Assembly (NCBI RefSeq): GCF_014841565.1
Contig: NZ_JACYUD010000002.1
Location: 538,628 to 602,627 of the forward strand
Direction: 5' to 3'
DNA from: Rhizobium sp. CFBP 8762
GTDB lineage: Bacteria > Pseudomonadota > Alphaproteobacteria > Rhizobiales > Rhizobiaceae
Length of the DNA stretch: 64,000 nucleotides
Part shown: in pieces, positions 59,812-64,000 of the stretch
How the letters are laid out: each line of letters starts with the position of its first letter
Position numbering within the stretch: the stretch's first letter is position 1
Made by a program: the position numbers and the translations under genes
The notes under the pieces: generated by a model
Told to the model about the DNA's origin: nothing
Databases searched by the model: none
Seen by the model: only the letters and a program-made list of their open reading frames with translations

Positions 59812-60180
59812 TCACGCAGGGCTAGCTTTCAGCTTCGCGCTATCGGCCAACTTCAACCAGACAACACCGGCGATAATGACAGCGAGCCACAATGCCTTTG
59901 TGCCACTCAGAGGCTGATCCAGGACCACACTGCCCAACGCTGCCGCGCCAACGGAGCCTATGCCCGCCCAGACCGCATAACCGATACCCACGTCAATGAA
60001 CCGTAAGGCGGCGCTGAGGAAGTAAAGCGTGGCGAGAAAAAACAGGATCGCGGCGACTGACCACCCCATCACTGTAAACGCCTTGCTGCCTGCCACGCTC
60101 AGCGCATAGCCGACTTCAAATAGCCCCGCGAGCATCAACTGCGCCCATGCACGCCCGTTACCAATCGTCTTGTCTGTCAT
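59812..60180 (-). CDS. Small multidrug resistance (SMR) family transporter, Gdx/SugE-like subunit
   Basis: 122 residues, four membrane helices. The essential Glu lies in AGLFEVGYALSVAG (helix 1); further family motifs are IGYAVWAGIGSVGAAALG (helix 3) and a final ALWLAVIIAGVVWLKL helix. The N-terminal hydrophilic extension of about 10 residues and hydrophilic C-tail are longer than in EmrE. It exports small cations (guanidinium or quaternary ammonium) in exchange for protons. Paired with the SMR gene at 60211-60531, 30 nt upstream, implying a heterodimer as in MdtIJ/EbrAB. Confidence 0.9.
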   Translation of the reverse strand: MTDKTIGNGRAWAQLMLAGLFEVGYALSVAGSKAFTVMGWSVAAILFFLATLYFLSAALRFIDVGIGYAVWAGIGSVGAAALGSVVLDQPLSGTKALWLAVIIAGVVWLKLADSAKLKASPA

Positions 60181-60210
60181 GATTTCCCTTTCTATTTGTA
60201 AAACATGAAC

Positions 60211-60531
60211 CTACGCAGCTCCGCTCAGGCGCAGGCCGACAACTCCGCCAATGATCAGGAGAATGCCGAGGATCTTTTGGAACGTGAGATGTTGCCCGAA
60301 GAACAAACTGCCCAGAACAACAATCCCGACACCGGAAATCGACGTCCAAAGTGCATACCCAACCCCCACATCAAAGGAGAGAAGTGCGAGGCTGAGGAAA
60401 AAGGTAGCAATTGCGCCGCTGACCAGCGTGGCAATGGTCCATTTCAGATTGGTAAAGCCTTTCGCATTTCCCGCAGAAATGGCCACGGCGATCTCAAAGA
60501 TCACTGCTACGGCGAGATAAAACCAGTTCAT
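60211..60531 (-). CDS. Small multidrug resistance (SMR) family transporter, second subunit
   Basis: 106 residues, four membrane helices: MNWFYLAVAVIFEIAVAISA (with the essential Glu), ATLVSGAIATFFLSLALL, VGVGYALWTSISGVGIVVLG and ILGILLIIGGVVGLRL. First gene of the SMR pair. ATG 60531 is chosen because GGAGA lies 8 nt upstream; an ATG 5 codons earlier has no ribosome site. Probably makes a heterodimeric proton-coupled exporter with the next gene. Confidence 0.9.
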   Translation of the reverse strand: MNWFYLAVAVIFEIAVAISAGNAKGFTNLKWTIATLVSGAIATFFLSLALLSFDVGVGYALWTSISGVGIVVLGSLFFGQHLTFQKILGILLIIGGVVGLRLSGAA

Positions 60532-60569
60532 CGATATTGTCTCCATTGATCACTAACAGATAGCAAATC

Positions 60570-60624
60570 ATTTGCATGCACATACATATCTCGGGACCAA
60601 GCTTTCGTCAACTTATTTGCATGC
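60570..60624. promoter_or_regulatory. Paired ATTTGCATGC words upstream of the SMR operon
   Basis: ATTTGCATGC occurs at 60570-60579 and again at 60615-60624, 45 bp apart (start to start); the second extends to the near-palindrome TTGC-ATGC-GCAA. They lie between the SMR operon and the divergent ferritin gene. The 8-bp core TTGCATGC also occurs before the MarR gene. Confidence 0.55.
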
Positions 60625-60712
60625 GCAATCATATAGAACATGAGGCATTGGTCTTGAAGACAATACATTAGCATGTAATGATGCGCGCGGAACTGAACTA
60701 CAAGGACAAGTT

Positions 60713-61213
60713 ATGGCGAACCATAAGATTGAAGCGACACTGACAGAACTCTTGAACGGAGAACTGCGTGCCCATCACAACTACCTGCAGGCCGCCGCCT
60801 GGGCCGCCGCTCGGGATCTGGACGGTTGCACCCGTTTTCTGCTGAAACACGCGGCGGAAGAGATGGAACATATGCACAAGCTGTTCCGCTATATGAACGA
60901 TATCGGCGCGACCGTGACATTCGGCGCGCTTCCCGCGCCACAAATCTTGGCGAACGATGTCAAGGGCCTCTTTACCCTCGTGGCGGAACAGGAAATGGCT
61001 GTAACCCAAGCCTATGACCGCGCCGTTGACCTGACACGGGCTGAAAACGATCACGCTACGCTCTCATTCCTGCAATGGTTCGTCGATGAGCAGCATGAGG
61101 AAAACACGCTGTGCCGCGCGGTCCTCGCCAAAATCAATCTGATTGGCGATGGTCCGAACGCACTGTATCTGATCGATCGCGAGATCGGCAAATTTGCGGA
61201 CAAGCACGAATAG
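60713..61213 (+). CDS. ftnA: Non-haem ferritin (FtnA-like)
   Basis: 166 residues, four-helix bundle. Ferroxidase ligands in ELLNGELRAHHNYL (Glu, Tyr), HAAEEMEHMHKLFRYM (Glu-x-x-His), EQEMAVTQAYDRA (Glu) and LQWFVDEQHEENTL (Glu, Gln). The order and length match E. coli FtnA rather than Dps or bacterioferritin (no haem Met context). Stores iron as a 24-subunit shell in the cytoplasm. Divergent from the SMR operon; AAGGACAAG precedes the ATG; a stem-loop follows the stop. Confidence 0.9.
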   Translation: MANHKIEATLTELLNGELRAHHNYLQAAAWAAARDLDGCTRFLLKHAAEEMEHMHKLFRYMNDIGATVTFGALPAPQILANDVKGLFTLVAEQEMAVTQAYDRAVDLTRAENDHATLSFLQWFVDEQHEENTLCRAVLAKINLIGDGPNALYLIDREIGKFADKHE

Positions 61214-61222
61214 CGTTTGCCG

Positions 61223-61254
61223 CATATCCGGTGAACGGGTGTTCGCCGGATATG
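61223..61254. terminator. Stem-loop downstream of ferritin, between convergent genes
   Basis: CATATCCGGTGAAC (61223-61236) and GTTCGCCGGATATG (61241-61254), 14-bp arms with one G-T type mismatch and a GGGT loop. It resembles the hairpin unit of repeat family B (CCGGTGAAC). No long T-run; it may terminate both ferritin and the convergent response regulator. Confidence 0.6.
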
Positions 61255-61263
61255 ATCAAATAG

Positions 61264-61719
61264 CTACACTTTCCACGTCGCCGCGAAGGCAGGCGATGCC
61301 GTGAAGCTGTTGGGCTGCATAACCGTGGGTGGCGGGTCGCACACGCCTTTCTGTAAGTACTGCATGGCGGCCATGAAGCCACTGCGCGACAGTGGCTTTG
61401 GAATAACGCCATGAGCACCGTCAAATCCGTCCGGAATAATTTTGGGGTTGGCGGTCACGAAAACGATGATGGTATCGGGCCAGCGCTTTTGTATCAGCTT
61501 GGATACATCCAGCCCACTGGTCTGGCGTGCCAGTTGAACATCGATAAAAGCCAGATGTGGAGAAAGATCATTGCTCCACGCCTCCGCGTCATAGAGCGAT
61601 GTTGCCTCCGCAATAACGGTATGTCCCGCATCTTCCACCATCATTTCAATATCCAGCGCGATCAGAGGCTCATCTTCGACGACGATGACGTTCAACGGCG
61701 GTTTTGGACGCGTAACCAT
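61264..61719 (-). CDS. Single-domain response regulator
   Basis: 151 residues. One receiver domain: VIVVEDEPLIALDIEMMVED (acidic pair), phospho-acceptor Asp in HLAFIDVQLARQTSG, IVFVTANPKIIPDG (Thr) and HGVIPKPLSRSGF (Lys). A short C-terminal tail of about 25 residues carries no DNA-binding domain. It lies 1 nt after the LOV kinase stop, so it is the cognate partner. The FATGY-type motif of some general-stress-response regulators is not present (VTANPK instead). ATG 61719 is used; a GTG three codons earlier would overlap the kinase. Confidence 0.88.
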   Translation of the reverse strand: MVTRPKPPLNVIVVEDEPLIALDIEMMVEDAGHTVIAEATSLYDAEAWSNDLSPHLAFIDVQLARQTSGLDVSKLIQKRWPDTIIVFVTANPKIIPDGFDGAHGVIPKPLSRSGFMAAMQYLQKGVCDPPPTVMQPNSFTASPAFAATWKV

Positions 61720-61720
61720 G

Positions 61721-62809
61721 TTACTCACTTCTCGGTATGTAAACGCTTGCCGAATGGCCGGTGCGGGTCACAGACCAGTCGACGCGGGCGTTCAATGGGG
61801 TGCTCAGTCGCTTGATGAGCGTTTTGCTGATGGCCGAAGCTTCCAGCGGCTGCATGGCGAGTGTCGATTCACTGGCCAGAACGATGGTGATCCCATCGTC
61901 TTCGTGTTGCGATGACAGGTGCATACTGTGCACCCCGACCCGGCTGCTAAGCAGATACAGCAGAATCTCGTTCAGCAAGAGGCCCACAGAGGCGGCCTGC
62001 TGCGACGGCAAATCTGCCCGCTGAACGCTGGTTTTCAGAAAAATCTGCCGGTCGCGCCCGGTGCTGATCGCATCCTGCACCAGATTGAGTGCAAAGGAGG
62101 AAACGTCGAAGTAGCGCACGTCATTGGCTTGATACAACCGCCGATGCACCGCTGCCAGGGCATCGACGCGTTCCATTGTGGTGCGCAGCGCAGCGCGGGT
62201 CGCAGGCTCATCCGCCTCGCGGATTTGTAGCCGGATCAACGAGCCGATAACAGACAGGTTGTTTTTAACCCGGTGATCAACCTCATGCAGCAGCATGGTC
62301 TGCGCTTCCAGTGCAGCTTCCAGATCGGCCGTGCGACGGCTGACCTGATGATCAACAATTTCTTTCTGGTTGATCAGTTGTTGCTGCGCTTCTACGCGCT
62401 CGCTCACATCCAGTTGCGAAGCAAAGTAAAATTGAATATTGCCATCCCGCCCTTTGACCGGGCTCAGATACAGCGCGTTCCAGAATGTGGTTCCATCTTT
62501 GCGGTAATTGAGAAGGTCAACCGCGATATCCGTGCCGTTCTTGACGCACTGGCGAACCTGGTCAACGACCTCCATATTCGTATCCGGCCCCTGTAGAAAA
62601 CGACAGTTGCGGCCGAGGCATTCATCAAGACTGTAACCGGTCAGTTCCTGAAACGCTTCGTTGACGAATACAATGGGATTATCGGGCTGGCTGGGATCGG
62701 TTATGACCATGGCCATGCGTGTGGCGCGCACGGCCGCAGCAAACGGATCACCCCGGCCATGCTCATATCCAAGCATCTCCGTCAGCTGCCAATCATCCTT
62801 CTGCTTCAT
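61721..62809 (-). CDS. LOV-domain histidine kinase with degenerate ATP-binding domain
   Basis: 362 residues. LOV/PAS domain at residues about 25-130 with the photoreactive flavin Cys in GRNCRFLQGP and downstream LNYRKDGTTFWNALYLSPV and FYFASQLDVSE. A coiled coil (about 130-165) leads to a HisKA_2-type dimerisation domain with the phospho-acceptor region LLHEVDHRVKNNLSVIGSL. The ATP-binding part is atypical: the N-box reads LLLNEILLYLLSSR (no TNA-type Asn), no DDGxG G1 motif is seen (ASESTLAMQP) and the GLGL loop is replaced by ASAISKTLIKRL. It should sense blue light, but autokinase activity is doubtful. Operon with the response regulator; EcfG promoter upstream. Confidence 0.9.
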   Translation of the reverse strand: MKQKDDWQLTEMLGYEHGRGDPFAAAVRATRMAMVITDPSQPDNPIVFVNEAFQELTGYSLDECLGRNCRFLQGPDTNMEVVDQVRQCVKNGTDIAVDLLNYRKDGTTFWNALYLSPVKGRDGNIQFYFASQLDVSERVEAQQQLINQKEIVDHQVSRRTADLEAALEAQTMLLHEVDHRVKNNLSVIGSLIRLQIREADEPATRAALRTTMERVDALAAVHRRLYQANDVRYFDVSSFALNLVQDAISTGRDRQIFLKTSVQRADLPSQQAASVGLLLNEILLYLLSSRVGVHSMHLSSQHEDDGITIVLASESTLAMQPLEASAISKTLIKRLSTPLNARVDWSVTRTGHSASVYIPRSE

Positions 62810-62848
62810 GCGTGCGAAGACCTTTTACTCATTTATCAAGTGAACCCA

Positions 62849-62873
62849 AACGTTAGACCTCTGTCGTTGTTCC
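62849..62873 (-). promoter_or_regulatory. EcfG-type (general stress response) promoter before the LOV kinase
   Basis: On the minus strand GGAAC (62873-62869), a 16-nt spacer, then CGTT (62852-62849). This equals the alphaproteobacterial sigma-EcfG consensus GGAAC-N16/17-CGTT. The expected transcription start lies about 33 nt before the kinase ATG at 62809. Confidence 0.78.
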
Positions 62874-62916
62874 CTCGCCTACCACCAGAAGTTTTGGTTT
62901 CCGTGTGGATAACCCA

Positions 62917-64000
62917 TCATTTTTTCGGTTGCTTTCGCGGTAGGTCGGCGACATAGCCGCCGGGCTGATTCACAGTGTTTGTATGCAGCCGAAGCGCAAT
63001 ATCGCGCGCGGCGTTCCGCACCCCGTCCCGCGAGTAGAAATTGCCCCGAACATGGATGGATGCAGCAATCAACCGGATGAACGCGGCACACAGGTCCGCA
63101 TCCGGCGGCAGCGGATTTTGCCAGAACTGGTCCAGCGGCTGCTGGTCCGTCAGCCCCGGAACGTCGAACACCGCGCAGCCCAGCACCCGCACCGGCTTGC
63201 CCGCCCGCAGGGCCGTGAGCCCCACGGTGGAATTGACCGTGACCACGCCGCGGCTCACCGCAATCATCGGGTCCAGAGCGCCGCCATCGGCGAAGCGAAC
63301 CCGGGTGGCAATGGCCAGCGCCTGTGCTTTTTCGTGAATATAGGTTTCCCAGTCGAACAGGACAGGATCGAGCGGATGCTGCTTGACGATCAGTATCGCA
63401 TCAGCAGGCGCACTCCGCGCAAAGGATTCCAGCACCAGATCGATAGCAGCCTGTTGATCACCAAAAGGAGAATGCGCGCGAAGCTGGAAATCCGTCTGCA
63501 ATTGCAGCGGATAGAGAAAGGTCGGGGCGGACCGGTCCAATACCACTGTGTGTCTTTTCCGCAAAGCCTTGCGCACCCATCCCGCATACTCCAGCAGCGG
63601 ATGATACAGCCCGTGGAAGCGATAATGCGGATAGGCAAACCACCCCAGCGCAGCAGGCAGGTTATAGGCCAGATCGCTCAGTGCTTCGCGCGTAAAGGTC
63701 TGGATATAGCGCCGGGTGAAGTCCGGCTCCTCCAGATGTTTTGCGGCGGCCAGAATATGATCGGCGTCGGCCGGGAAGTGTGAGTTGGACGACATGCCCG
63801 TGCGCTCCAGCACAATCCAGTCTGGCCGCAGATATCCCATTTCCACCACCGCGATATCGATGTTTCTGCGGGCCGCCGCCGCGCAGGCAACGCGGTGATA
63901 GGGCCGCTCTTCCCCCAGCAGCACCAGATCGGTTACATGGTTCTCGTCCAGAAATCGGTTGATAAAGGCAGGCCAGTCCTTTTGTCTGCCCCGGTAGGCC
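62917..64000 (-). CDS. Capsule polysaccharide synthesis/export-type protein (5' part outside window)
   Basis: About 361 codons are visible and the frame remains open to the window edge (KDWPAFINRFLDENHVTDLV upstream of LLGEERPYHRVA), so the start is missing. Features of the Capsule_synth (KpsS/WcbA-like) family: VEMGYLRPDWIVLERTGMSSNS, YVHYP-type strand LGWFAYPHYRFHGLYHPLLEYAG, FLYPLQLQTDFQLRAHSPF, ILIVKQHPLDP, VVTVNSTVGLTALRAGKPV. Such proteins transfer the KDO linker or otherwise act in group 2 type capsule assembly at the cytoplasmic membrane face. No other capsule gene is visible; they may lie beyond the window. Confidence 0.85.
   Translation of the reverse strand, partial: AYRGRQKDWPAFINRFLDENHVTDLVLLGEERPYHRVACAAAARRNIDIAVVEMGYLRPDWIVLERTGMSSNSHFPADADHILAAAKHLEEPDFTRRYIQTFTREALSDLAYNLPAALGWFAYPHYRFHGLYHPLLEYAGWVRKALRKRHTVVLDRSAPTFLYPLQLQTDFQLRAHSPFGDQQAAIDLVLESFARSAPADAILIVKQHPLDPVLFDWETYIHEKAQALAIATRVRFADGGALDPMIAVSRGVVTVNSTVGLTALRAGKPVRVLGCAVFDVPGLTDQQPLDQFWQNPLPPDADLCAAFIRLIAASIHVRGNFYSRDGVRNAARDIALRLHTNTVNQPGGYVADLPRKQPKK

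Overview
The window looks like a chromosomal (or large-replicon) stretch of a metabolically versatile alphaproteobacterium of the order Hyphomicrobiales (Rhizobiales). Reasons: high GC with strongly GC-biased third codon positions, a rhizobial-type iolR-iolCDEB locus with a fused IolC-DUF2090, an EcfG-type promoter in front of a LOV HWE/HisKA_2-type histidine kinase, many ABC importers, and short dispersed intergenic repeats. The genus cannot be fixed from sequence reading alone. I saw no tRNA, rRNA, CRISPR array, insertion sequence or phage gene.

Layout. (1) 1-693: C-terminal part of phosphate acetyltransferase, cut by the window edge. (2) 792-12996: a nine-gene minus-strand catabolic operon (DoeB-like deacylase, EutB-like PLP dehydratase, CUT2 ABC importer with one permease fused to its ATPase, creatininase-family amidohydrolase, aldehyde dehydrogenase, RidA, GMC oxidoreductase), with a divergent IclR regulator and a perfect inverted repeat between them. 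The substrate is unknown. (3) 13019-15540: a NanE-NanK fusion and a divergent GntR/HutC regulator. (4) 15664-30436: a contiguous inositol region, with Gfo/Idh dehydrogenases, a TIM-barrel isomerase, a CUT2 inositol-type ABC importer, iolB, iolE, iolD, iolC, the RpiR-type repressor iolR with a GGAA-N6-TTCC palindrome, a divergent dehydrogenase and a VOC protein. (5) 30529-32511: an esterase and a DUF3592-type membrane protein. (6) 32689-44249: a polyol-type catabolic locus, with a SmoE/MalK-like CUT1 importer, zinc alcohol dehydrogenase, FGGY kinase, DhaK-DhaL kinase, GntR regulator, LsrF/FbaB-type aldolase and an orphan RbsB-type binding protein. Both divergent promoters carry the same palindrome, TGTACGTACA. 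(7) 44397-51880: miscellaneous genes (phosphodiester glycosidase, epoxide hydrolase-like protein, GST, PAS-GGDEF-GAF diguanylate cyclase, flavoprotein with divergent Rrf2 regulator). (8) 51893-58069: membrane proteins, a DUF4173/response regulator/histidine kinase operon, a second flavoprotein and an FMN reductase. (9) 58246-61213: purU, MarR, a two-subunit SMR exporter and ferritin. (10) 61264-62873: response regulator plus LOV kinase, behind an EcfG promoter. (11) 62917-64000: a capsule polysaccharide synthesis/export-type gene running off the end.

How it works together: the window is dominated by inducible uptake-plus-catabolism modules (unknown nitrogenous or amide compound, amino sugar, inositol, polyol). 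Each has a dedicated regulator and a visible palindromic operator candidate. Two short repeat families (called A and B here) sit at gene 3' ends and often supply the stop codons of the flanking genes. The most unusual single protein is the LOV histidine kinase: it keeps the photoreactive cysteine and the phospho-acceptor histidine region but has lost the recognisable ATP-binding motifs. No gene-free stretch longer than about 300 bases exists; the larger gaps (41163-41403, 42193-42442, 52496-52677) are described in the entries.
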